Shown here one piece after another: positions 19,915-30,943 of a stretch of 64,000 bases of DNA; the first letter of the stretch is position 1; each line of letters begins with the position of its first letter. The translations under genes were made by a program, and so were the position numbers. Source of the stretch: Entrophospora sp. SA101. Lineage: Eukaryota; Glomeromycota; Glomeromycetes; Entrophosporales; Entrophosporaceae. The notes under the pieces were generated by a model. The model was not told the origin of the DNA, made no database searches, and saw nothing but the letters and a program-made list of their open reading frames with translations. The stretch is from assembly GCA_958430865.1 (NCBI GenBank), contig CAUDNR010001669.1, forward strand, positions 32,613 to 96,612, in the 5' to 3' direction.

Positions 19915-19916
19915 TA

Positions 19917-20373
19917 GTAATAACTTTATTATTCGATAGTTCTTAATACTTTTGTATTACAAAAAGAACTTTTTTGATTTTGCTCATGATCATTGCAATT
20001 TGTTGTCATTCCAGTTTGATATTAAATTTTCATTGCATTTGACTAGTCCGGATTCATCCATAAGTTATACTCATATTTCAAACATGAAAAGTCAATTACT
20101 TTATTGAAGGCTAATATTAATTCAATATCTGATAGCAACTTGTTCGCATTCGAAGCGATGTAATATGTTACATCAATATAATAAATTATTACGTCATGTA
20201 TTCCAACACATGTAAATGTTGACAACAAAATTCAACCAAGTATATATATTTTTTGAAAACATGAATTATAAAAAGAAAATTTCTATCAATCTATGGATAA
20301 ATTTTTTTTTTTTCATAATAAAATTATACAAAATTTTTTATGGTTTTATTGCTTATGTCTTCTATAATAAATC
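19917..20373. other. Intergenic, nothing recognised
   Basis: AT-rich. Short open frames at 20043-20228 (minus) and 20216-20410 (plus) have no domain features and the latter runs into a MITE. Confidence 0.5.
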
Positions 20374-20375
20374 TA

Positions 20376-20492
20376 TAGAGAGTTTTTTGCCATATCTCAT
20401 TTGGTTGTAAAGTTTTTCTATTAGCAAACTTTTTTCAATTTCCTTACAATATATAAAAAAAATTTTTTTTATTTGGCAAGAAAAACTCTCTA
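20376..20492. mobile_element. 117-bp MITE, TAGAGAG termini
   Basis: Ends TAGAGAGTTTTTTGCCA and TGGCAAGAAAAACTCTCTA, flanked by TA at 20374-20375 and 20493-20494. The inside is A/T-rich. Probably Tc1/mariner-type. Confidence 0.7.
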
Positions 20493-20494
20493 TA

Positions 20495-21425
20495 GACTAA
20501 AATTTTGATATATTTACTATAATTACCCTTAGTTTCATGTTTGTGTCTCTTTAGTTGAAAGCTCTGATACAATTTTTATTTTATATAGTTTTTATATATA
20601 TATTGCTTTTTTTTTGATTTAATTAAGGCAGAAATTTATGGTATTAATTACGATATTTCATTTCCGCCTGACATATTAAGTAATTTGACAAATCTATAAA
20701 AGAGACTTCTGGTAAACTTGATAACTTAGTAAGAAAATCAATGAAATGCATTTATCTTTAGTCATTCCATCATTTTTTGCACAACGAACCATTTGAATCA
20801 AAAACGTATAGCATTCCTTATAATTATTCGGTTGTTGTTAGTTTCAATACCCATTTCTTTATTGTGTGATCAAGCATATTGACAACATGAATGATTTTAT
20901 AAGAAAAACAAAATGGGACATTATAAAATCGTTAATAATTACACTATATATTACGTTGGTGATGACTAAATTCGATCCCTGAAATCCTTGGTGGTACAAA
21001 GGTTCACTTTGTCTGGTTTTGAAAACAATTGACAAATTTGGACGTTACCTCAATTATAATAATTCGGGGGTCCCGTTGTCAAATTATTACTATTACGGAT
21101 GCGAATATTCGAATATGGGGTTAGAGATATGAATAAGAATACTAATGGGAGTTATAATTACAAAGGCATATATATATATTGACCAAGAAGGTTTCGATAT
21201 CTTTCACGAAAATCACAGAATTTTATTATTATATAAGTAATTAATTAATAAAAACAACGAAACCATGTTAATGTGTATATTAATACAGTAATAGTAATAT
21301 GAAAAAATACTGTTACTAAATTTTGATCCCTGAAATTTCTTTGTGATATAATATATATTAATAATAATACAATGTGTTTTAATTTGTAATTTTAACTTTA
21401 ATAAAAAATTCCCTAAACCTCTACA
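20495..21425. promoter_or_regulatory. SNW1 upstream region
   Basis: No gene seen. Holds two copies of a GATCCCTGAAAT motif (20974 and 21328, the second about 100 bases before the SNW1 ATG) and, at 21002-21018, GTTCACTTTGTCTGGTT, whose inverse follows SNW1 at 23924-23940. A regulatory role is a guess. Confidence 0.3.
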
Positions 21426-23823
21426 ATGTCAACCCTTACAAGGTAAAAAAAAAAATTATATTTTTTTAAAAAAAATTATTTAATAGATCCCAGTGAAATT
21501 GTTTATAATTTTAATTGATTGTCTGGCATGCAATAGCATTTTACCAAAACCACAAGGAAAATTATTAAATTCAGAACCAAGCAAAACCGATCGTAAATAT
21601 GAGGATTTAGTAACTACAAAACTTGATAGATCTCAACCACCATCATATAGAAACCGATTGGGATGGAAACCAAAAAGACCAGAAGACTTTGGTGATGGAG
21701 GTGCTTATCCTGAAATCCACATTGCACAGTATCCCTTGGAAATGGGTCGATCAAAAACTGTGAGTGAAATCAAAAAATATTTTAAAGTTATTGTTCTATT
21801 TATTTATATTAATTAACCTTTTTGATAGGCTACCAGTGGGGGTGCTCTTCCATTACAAGTCGATGCAGAAGGAAATATACAATATGATGATATTGCTAAA
21901 CAAGGACACTCTGAATCTCGTATCATACACTCTCATTTCAAAGACTTGGTACCTTTGAATCAAAGAGCTGATGTGGATCAAGTAAACTTTGATAGACCCA
22001 ATGAGGAAGTTGTTAAAGAAACAACTGAAAAAACAAGAATGGCTTTAGAAAAAATTTTACAAGGTATTTATCGAACATTTTTACCTAAAAAATATTTTTT
22101 TTTGCCTAAAAATTTGCTTTGTAAATATTGTAAATATTATCAAAATAGGCAAAATAAAAGCTGCTCAACCAAAGAATGTTAAAACAGACAAGCCATTAGA
22201 GCCAACATATATAAGATATACTCCTGGACAACAAGGCGAAGCTTATAATTCTGGTGCTAAACAAAGGATAATAAGAATGGTTGAAATGCCAGTTGACCCA
22301 ATGGAACCACCAAAATTTAGACATAAAAAAATTCCCAGAGGTAAACAATTACCCATGGTATATTATGAAATTGTAATTATATTATTAATCTACTACGCTT
22401 TAAATTAAAAACAGGCCCACCATCGCCACCCGCACCAGTGCTGCACTCGCCACCACGGAAAGTTACTGCGAAAGAACAACAAGAGTGGGTAATTCCTCCA
22501 TGTATTTCCAATTGGAAAAATGCTAAAGGATATACAATACCACTTGATAAACGTTTAGCGGCAGATGGAAGAGGATTGCAAGAAGTTAGTGCAGAAGATT
22601 TTTTCCCTTACATGTAGAAATATTACATTGGATACAGATTTATTCATATCCTTTATTTTTAAATAAATTACAGGTTACCATTAACGACAAATTTGCAAAA
22701 TTATCAGAGGCTCTTTTTGCAGCTGATCGTCACGCACGTGAAGAAGTAAGACAACGAGCTTTAATGAGAGAAAAACTTGTTCAAAAGGAAAAGGAAGAAA
22801 AAGAAAAACGTTTGCGCATGCTTGCTCAGAAAGCACGAGAGGAAAGGTACGAATTAATTAATTAATTAGTCATCCCAATTTATATATGATATATTTTTAT
22901 ATATTTTATTTGTTTTGATTTTTTTTGATTATGAATAACAGAGCTGGTATTTCTTCTTCTTCCGCTGCTGCGAATTCTGGGGCTATAATTGATGATGAGA
23001 CAGAATCAAGTGAGGAATCAGATGAAGAAAAGGCACGTGAAAGAGAAGAATTGAGACAAGAAAAGAGAAGAAATCGTGAAAGAGAATTTAGATTATCAAA
23101 AATGGGAGCAGAAAAACGGGCAAAATATATTGCACGGTTAGTTGTAATAAACACAACGCATTAAATATATTGTAACAAATATTTAATTAGATATTTTATT
23201 TTAAATGAAAAATATTAAATAGAGAGCAAAACAGAGATATTTCTGAAAAGATTGCCCTGGGACTTGCCAAACCAACAATAACTCAAGAGAGTTTATATGA
23301 TACTCGATTATTTAATCAAAGTGAAGGACTTTCATCCGGATTCAAAGATGATGAATGTTTGTATATTATACTTGTACATCCATCATTATTAATTTGTTTT
23401 ATTTTATAATAACAAATATTAATAATATTTTTTAAAAACCACTTATTAGCTTATGATTTATACGATAAACCTTTGTTTGCTGGGTCAAGTGCATCTAGTA
23501 TTTATAAACCAAAGAAGGACTATGACTCGGATAAATTTGGTGGTGGTAATGTAGAGGATATCAATAAAATATTAAGTGTTGACAAATTTGGTACAAAAGT
23601 TTTTCAAGGAGCAGATAAAAGTCAGGTATGTATTATTTATATTAATATTTGTTTTATTTATTTAATAGTTTCATACAAAATATGCAATTAATTATGATTT
23701 TTTTAGCCGAGAGATGGTCCAGTGGAATTTGAAAAAGAAGAAGCTGATCCATTTGGCGTCAATCAATTTTTGGCTGAGGCTAAAAAAGGAGTTAAACGTA
23801 AATTGGATAGATCGACCGATTAA
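21426..23823 (+). CDS. SNW1: SNW domain protein (SKIP/Prp45), spliceosome component
   Basis: Nuclear protein of the activated spliceosome (NineTeen-related complexes) and, in animals, a transcriptional co-regulator. Exons: 21426-21442, 21537-21759, 21829-22063, 22149-22340, 22415-22584, 22674-22846, 22942-23136, 23223-23356, 23450-23625, 23707-23823; all phases agree and give 543 aa (human 536). MSTLTSILPKPQ matches the family start and fixes the 17-base first exon. Landmarks: GWKPKRPEDFGDGGAYPEIH, YIRYTPGQQG, GPPSPPAPVLHSP, and the diagnostic SNWKN at residues 254-258 followed by AKGYTIPLDKRLAADGRGL. The central part is a charged helix; the end is GPVEFEKEEADPFGVNQFL and a basic tail (KRKLDR). 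All introns are GT-AG. It looks fully functional. Confidence 0.97.
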
Positions 23824-24464
23824 TCGATTTGTAATATATATAATTAGAAAAACATTTATATCTCATATCTACTTAATGTAATAAATTAAATAAATAGAGG
23901 TTATTTGCATATGGTTAAACACGAACCAGACAAAGTGAACGTAACAATTTTGTGGCACCAAGTGTCAATACACAATATTTTTTAATCCAAAAATGTAGAT
24001 CAAAAAATTTCCTTTGTCGTCATTTTCTTTTGCATACACTTGTTAAAGATATTTTATTAGCTATTCTTATATTTCCCTTAGTCTATGTCCTGCTATCTTG
24101 AAGGCAGATTTTCTTTGCTAAAGGGCACAGGATGCATTTGTAATTAATCCATATAATGTGTCCTTGGATTAAAGCATCTTTTAGACAAGTTAATTGGACA
24201 ACAACTTTGCATTTATCTGCTACTAAGCCATTTGTGCCTGCAACTTTCTTGACATTCTTCTAGGTAGACTTAAGTCTCCTCTTTGACCATTTGATATTTT
24301 TTTTTTTAAAGAAACAAATATTGATCTACCAAGGAGAACAGAAATTAATAACCAGAAGGATATGGATTTTCTTATCAAGAACACATAAATCAATCAAGGT
24401 CTATTAGAATGGTAAAGACATTTAATGTTGTTGTTATTTGATGCATATTCTTAAATGTGAAATT
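23824..24464. other. SNW1 downstream region and left edge of block B
   Basis: No gene supported. An inverted partner of the SNW1-upstream motif lies at 23924-23940. Homology with block C begins at 24254. Confidence 0.5.
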
Positions 24465-24713
24465 TTAAAGAGCAAATGTTTGAAACCCCTGATATTTTTG
24501 CTGAATTTTAACCTGAGCCTTCTTTCCGTGTAGGACAAAGGTTCCATTGCGATAGTGGAAAATTTTAGTGATTGATTCTTTACTTGGTCCTTCCAAATTG
24601 TATATAATTGCATGCTGTAGAGTTCCTTTAAAAATCATTCCTGAAAAATAAAATAAATCTGTCATATTAAGCCTAGGTGTCAAATTTAAAAATGGAAACC
24701 CTTCGAGATGCAA
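24465..24713 (-). CDS. Hypothetical ORF, 82 codons (block B)
   Basis: Reads MHLEGFPFLNLTPRLNMTDL ... FHYRNGTFVLHGKKAQVKIQ. Composition is coding-like, but there is no recognisable domain and no flanking exons; possibly a fragment of a repeated gene. Identical copy at 46967-47215. Confidence 0.3.
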   Translation of the reverse strand: MHLEGFPFLNLTPRLNMTDLFYFSGMIFKGTLQHAIIYNLEGPSKESITKIFHYRNGTFVLHGKKAQVKIQQKYQGFQTFAL

Positions 24714-25038
24714 TGTTTTAGAAGTTCAGACTTTGGCTCACTACCCAGCATTCTTCGAATGAAACTTCCATTGCATCTTCTACCTTAGATAATCATCAGA
24801 TAAAGGTTTTTCGCATTTAAAGGAATAGAATAAAGAATAGACTTCCAATAATTGCTTTTAAGAATGGAAGAGAAACTAACTGGTGTTCTTATGGTGTTGC
24901 GCCGCGCGATTACCAGATTCAAAATAGGAATAAAATCCACGTGGGTTTGTAAAATTTTTGGGTTTGGACAAATTTAGATATGATCCACGAAGTTTTTGCA
25001 TCATTCACCTGAAACTATTTCACCAATGGTGGGTGAAA

Positions 25039-25232
25039 TAAACCCTCTTTATAACGGACGTTTTTCGTAAACCAAATAGCCCGAGTGAACTATACACTAA
25101 TTCCACCATGTCACCAAAATTCCTTCGAATTCGTTATAGACAGTAATAATTTGTATACGGGACATATAAATTAAGCTCAAATTCTCAGTTATAAAGTAAG
25201 ATCCGTTATAGAAAATCTATTATAGAACTGTA
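25039..25232. mobile_element. pogo-like terminal relic (block B)
   Basis: AACCCTCTTTATAACGGACG at one side and TCCGTTATAGA...TATAGAACTGTA at the other resemble degraded Tigger/pogo ends (AACCTCTATAACGG type). The left end lacks the CAG. Copy at 47541-47734. Confidence 0.4.
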
Positions 25233-25285
25233 ATTGGGTGAAACCAACAAAATAAAATCACAGCTATTTTTTAAGCAAATTATTT

Positions 25286-25385
25286 AATCATCATCATTCA
25301 TAAAACTTTGAACTAAAGAATGTGTATCATAATTCATATAACCAATATTAAATGAATTTCCTAATGGTTGATTAACATCAAGATT
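25286..25385 (-). pseudogene. C-terminal coding fragment, unknown (block B)
   Basis: Minus-strand frame NLDVNQPLGNSFNIGYMNYD ... SFMNDDD-stop. It ends about 50 bases from the pogo-like relic and could be the tail of its transposase, but this is inference. Copy at 47788-47887. The rest of 25386-25926 is AT-rich, with a (TATTAA)n microsatellite at 25673-25698. Confidence 0.3.
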
Positions 25386-25926
25386 ATATTAGATCCAGAT
25401 GAACCAAATTAGCTATTTCTAAATCATTATTTTCTATATTACTTATACATTGTTATAATTATAATATATCATTAATTGTTGGATCAAATATATTATTCGT
25501 AATTCATTACTATCTAGTTCTTTTATCATAACATTTTAGTTTTTTTATCTAAACCAGAAATATAATAAGAGCAAATTTTCAACTTTATAGATACTTATTT
25601 AAAATAACGTTTTGTTTTCTTTATGGATGAATGATAAAACATGACAATTATTACGTAGAGAGATAATCCTATATTAATATTAATATTAATATTAATACGT
25701 GTGATAAAGATAAAGCATTCATTATTTTGATCCCTGGAATTCTCTGTGACGTAATAATAATGATGATGTTCACTTTGTTTTGTTGTATGCCCATACGGTA
25801 GTAATCAATAAAATTTAAAATTGTATTCAAAATAATGTTTATTTTTTATTATATATATAATAAAAATATTATATATAAATATTATGGGGAATAATAAAAT
25901 AAATAATAAAAAGATCCAACTTTTAA

Positions 25927-27317
25927 TTATTCATCCATTTCTTCTTGATTAAGTGATTCCTAATCCCCAAAAAGATTTATGAATTAGTCACACAATATTA
26001 TATGTATTTAAAATAATGACTTTATCATTGTACCTTTGCCAATCTTTCAGCTTCAATAAAAATATCTTTGGGTACAAGTCGATGTTTTTGATCATCTTCT
26101 GTGATCCAGCTCAATTCCAATTCAAAATCTTTATCTTTTGCTTCATCATGAACTGTATAAATACTGAACATATTTTCATATATTGACAAATAATCAATAA
26201 TACAGTAAATAAAAATAAAAAAATTTTTTTTTTATATTAATCAACGTTACATTCTGGCTGCTTCCTTTACAGCTTCCAAAACATCCATTTCTGAAAGAAC
26301 AAGCTTTTCAAGTTCTGTTTTGGCAATTTGTTTTCCTTTACCAATAGCACATCCATAATATCCCTATTTTATAAAAAGTTTTAATGAGAAATCAAATAAA
26401 TAAAAATATTTACCAGTACATAAAAAAACTTTTTTATTATGATTTTTACCCAGTATACACCTGAAGGTTCAACCATATAAAGTTGAGGACCATCTTTATC
26501 AAAAGTTCCAATAATAGCACTACTTCCAAATGGTCGAACACTTGAATATAATGTATATGCTTGTACATATTGTCCTACTCGATCAGCTATTGTCTATAGA
26601 AATAATAGATTTTTTGATTAATCATCATTATTTTATAAATAATTATTTTTTAGAACAGATCAAAAAATTTACTTTTCCAGGAATTTGTGTTTTATATGTA
26701 TCTCGATAACCTTCTGCTTCATCCCTTGCTCTATTAATAATGTGTCTTCCATCAGCTAACAATCCTGCTGTTGCCTAAAAATTACACAAATAAAAACAAA
26801 CATGTGTATATATTTATTTATAAATCAAATCTATTCCTAATAAATAATAAATTATATATATATATGATATATTACAAGAACTTACTACTCCAATATGAGT
26901 ATCAACAGTTTGAATTCGACGATTTGATCCTGGAACTAGTAATTTTGATTGATTTAATTTTTCCACTGCTAAAACTACTCCATTCTTAACACGTAAGCCA
27001 ATCGCGGTTCTAAAATAGCATTTTTAAAATAGATTATGCATACAAAAACATCTATCTATTTATTTATTCATTCGTTCATTTATGCATATAGTATTTCATT
27101 ATTTTAATAATGTACCCGCTGTTGTCTACAGCTTTTGCTGCATATTCAACTTGAAATACACGCCCATCAGGTGAATATGTGGCAACTGAAATATCATACT
27201 AATAAATAAAAGCATTAATTAATCAAATTTTAATTAATTAGTCTTTGATTAGTCTTTAATTTGTAAATGCCAACAATTCTTTGAGTAATAACCTACGCCT
27301 GTTCCTATGGAGCTCAT
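25927..27317 (-). CDS. PSMA3: Proteasome subunit alpha type-3 (block B)
   Basis: Alpha-ring subunit of the 20S proteasome (alpha-7, yeast Pre10), which gates and structures the proteolytic core in cytosol and nucleus. Exons: 27297-27317, 27116-27198, 26886-27009, 26673-26774, 26450-26593, 26251-26363, 26034-26163, 25927-25959; phases agree, 249 aa (human 255). Matches to PSMA3: MSSIGTG start, [70 protein letters not shown], and the acidic tail [11 protein letters not shown]. Alpha subunits lack the catalytic Thr, as here. The gene is convergent with SNW1 and intact. Confidence 0.97.
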
Positions 27318-28341
27318 ATTTTATTTATAGGGAAAATAGAAAATTTTGGAATTCAAAAAAATTTTTAAAAAGAAATGATGACGAAATCTTTTCTTTTATG
27401 ATATGTGTTACAATTCAACATTTTGTGATTTACATAGAAATAAAAATAATTTTACAAAAAGATAATACCAAAGACCATGAAAACAAGCTTATTTAATACA
27501 CCTAAAGGTTAAAACACACTTGAACTCAGTACTATAATCACCTGGGATAATAACTCACTGGAAAGTGGGTGGACTCTACTTTGTTGAGAGGGTCTCGTTA
27601 AGCAAGTAATCTTCAAGCTCATCTTTGCCTTTTAAGGAAGTTTCTTCACCAAAATCTATAGTGAACTTGAGAGAATTGGGAATTTATAAAGCCATGGAAT
27701 GGCTCTACAGCAAGAGAGAATAGACTGGGAAAAAATCAAAATTACCAACACTATCTCATTAAACAATTTATTGATCATTCTAAAGACACTGATTTTTTCT
27801 TAAACATAAATCACATCATGAATCAATTAAGCATCCACTTCATGACAATATTGATTATAATAATACCAATAATGCTATTAACACAATTCAAATACAAAGC
27901 ATCAATAATATAATAATAATGGTATGTCAGAATTATTGCCACTAGGTTTGATCAGGTGATAAATGGTTGTTATATCTTTGTAGCATTAAATCATGTGAAA
28001 ACACGCACTTTAAATAATCAGTCAATTTTTTTTTGTTATTTTTGGAATAATAATAATGCAGTTATATGCAGTTTGAGGCGAGGAATCTTTTCAGCTTAGA
28101 AATATACCCATACTTGATAAAATCTTGGGAATTTTATTTCTATTACTATGCATGTGATGCCGGAACTTATTCAAATTTTGGTTTAAATATTTTTTGCCTA
28201 ATATAAAATACGCAAATATAAGCAAACTAAACATATGAGGTCATTGAATATTTTGCACCGGGTCCTATACCATTATACTAATACCTCAAATTGATAATAA
28301 ATAAATAAAACGAAATGGAAAATAATTTTTGTATATTTTTT

Positions 28342-28537
28342 ATACGATTTCTTTCTACCGATTTCTCGTAACGCCTCCCCACCTCTTAACCTCTTCTTCT
28401 CGACCATTTCTTCTTTCTTTAACTCATTCTAATTCCTCCTTTAACATTCTTCCACATTCTTCCTCTTTAACCTGTCCAACCTCTCTTTCCACCTCTCTTT
28501 CCACCTCCTGTCTCTTCCAACCTTTCATTTGCTTTCT
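28342..28537. repeat. Polypyrimidine tract (block B)
   Basis: Same tract as 1560-1755. The rest of 27318-28621 is non-coding. Confidence 0.7.
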
Positions 28538-28621
28538 TTAATTGTTCTTGGATGCTCGGAAAATGTTTGATTCCCAAATTTTTTATCGGGCATTCTAAAT
28601 TTTTAAATTTACCAAACGAGA

Positions 28622-28816
28622 AAGTTCAAGAAAACAATTCCTCTTCAGAATGCATTTGCTCTGGCTATTCATAAAACTCAAGGATTGACCTACCACACAT
28701 AACATTGAACATTGATGAAAGTATGTTAGCAGAAGGACAAGTTGTTTCAATTAGTCGAGCTCCCTCCCATCCCACATTAGGAAAACTACAGATCCTTGAT
28801 TTGATTATTCTCAATT
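28622..28816 (+). pseudogene. PIF1-like/Helitron helicase fragment (block B)
   Basis: Second copy of the relic described at 1840-2034, with the same frameshift between the IHKTQG and ISRAPS motifs. It decayed before the block was duplicated. Confidence 0.7.
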
Positions 28817-29280
28817 AAAAATTTCTAGGGCAGTTTTAAAAGATTAGAGGCCATGGTTGCAAAAATTAACAACGTTGTAAAAGAAAATATATTTGTATTG
28901 AAAAATTGAATGTAATTTATAATGTATTAAATTTTCGGAAATTCCATACTTGTTTAATGACTATATACACGAACTCATAGCAACCTCCTATTAAAAACTT
29001 GTTTTGTTTTAAATAAACATGATTCGCATTTCTTTTCAGTAGTGATATACACACGCTTTTTAATGGATCATAATGATGGTTGAGTCATTTTCAAAGGTTT
29101 TAATTGCGAAGAATTCAAAGAAAATTTTTGATTCGATAAAAATTTATTTGATGATTTAGTTAAATAACTTTATTATTGCTGTTCGCTTTCATCTTTTCTT
29201 TTATTATTTGGAAACTTGGATAAAATGTTAAAAGACAACGCCTCTTATGTATCCAGTTTTTTCAATGGATACTTGACGTC

Positions 29281-29522
29281 TTGATCCAGGTTCATGGGGA
29301 CCATTTTGATCAATATGGAAGTGGGCTTGATAAACTCCAAGCTGATCATAGCATTTTATTTATCTTTTCTAGAGCATCAATAACTGTTTCTGTATTAATT
29401 TCTCACGCACCCATTGATTGTTTAATTGGCCTACATACTTTTTTCTTACAATGTGTAAATTGGCCATTTTCTATATCAACAATCACACAACTGCCAATGA
29501 TACTTTGGAATTTTTATCGCTA
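29281..29522 (-). pseudogene. Cys-rich transposon-type fragment (block B)
   Basis: Copy of 2499-2740 (CKKKVCRP motif), same stops. Confidence 0.35.
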
Positions 29523-30036
29523 TCTAAAATTCCATAATCCTTTGTATCTTTATTTGTAATTGATGAAAAATCACAAGAATCTAAATAAATCAAGTTGTCT
29601 AGATCTGCTGACAACAAATCTGTTGTCATTAATTATAATAATATACTCTCTTGCGAGGCTTACAATTGCATCTGTATATGCCGTCATAAGGATGGTCCAA
29701 CACATAAAGATACCAATGTTTTTCTATAATAATAAAAAATAAAAAATATAGATAATGGTGCTATTGTTTGCAATTTAATAAAACAAATTATACTCACTAT
29801 AAATTAACAAAAAAAAATCTTTAAATTTTCCATTAAATATTTAATGTCCTCATACTCTAAAATGTTGTGATAATCTTTGATAAAAATATTACAACCGTCA
29901 CTATTATCATCATTATCATCATAGTTTACATCTTCACTTGTAGTGGAGGTTGTTGCTAGTATACCTGGATTATCTGTACAATTAGCATAACTGGCATTGC
30001 TCACTTCATCAAGTGGTGCATATTCATTCATCCGGG

Positions 30037-30338
30037 TTATATTTGTTGCGAATTGTTAAAATTTTCCATTATAAATTTATGAATGTGTTCAACTATAGAC
30101 TTTGTGATAACAATGATGTTTAACGTTAACGTTAGTAATAAAATCCAAATAGATGTTGTTAAACCAACTATAACAGTAATAATAATGATCCTATTACTTC
30201 TTTTAATATTTCTATCACTAATATAAAAGCGTATAATGATTGAATGGATAAGCCTATGAAAAAATAAAAGCGACAAGATATATGATAAGAACATTAAATA
30301 TATAATTAATTTATATTTGATGTCAATACATACCGCAT
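30037..30338 (-). CDS. Hypothetical small membrane protein (block B)
   Basis: Copy of 3255-3556: possible ATGCG mini-exon plus an exon with one hydrophobic segment. The acidic ORF at 29804-30031 and the Gln/Ser/Thr-rich fragment at 30456-30632 accompany it as in block A. Confidence 0.25.
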
Positions 30339-30943
30339 CCCTTACTTTAACAGAGGGTTATTTTTTTATATCTATTTTTGGCACTGATCTACATAGTAAG
30401 ATTTTTACGCGTTTTTTAAGATATATTTTAAATTTGTGTATAATTAATATTTATTTCAAGAAGTGATTGTTTCAGATGAATTTGATGAAAGTTTTGATGA
30501 AGACAAGTTGGAATTAGTAGAAGGAGTTGCCCTATGAACTGGATAAATATTTTGTTGTTGTTGTTTGTCATTATTAGCAGAAGAAGCTATCTTTGAAACT
30601 TTACTATCATCATTGAACAGCTTGTTTTTTGATTATTTTTTAAAAAAGTCATTTCCAAATTTGTTCTTTCTGATTTTTCTGACCAGCCATTTAACAACAA
30701 TAATAAACGATTTAAATATACAATTCGAATTTGCAAGTTTAATAAATAGTAATAGTATATAATAATAATAGTTTATTTAAAAAAATGTCTCTTATGATAA
30801 AAATAAATGAAAATGAATAAATATATATACACACATACTAATACAATAATAAACAAACAAATAGATAAATAAATAAATAAATATAAAAAGTCTATGTATT
30901 TAAATAGTTACAAAGAGAAAAAATAAATATATAAGGGAAATAT

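Noticed and set aside
24880..24920. GC-rich GCGCCGCGCG as a possible CpG promoter
   Set aside because: Only about ten bases long and not adjacent to any supported gene start.
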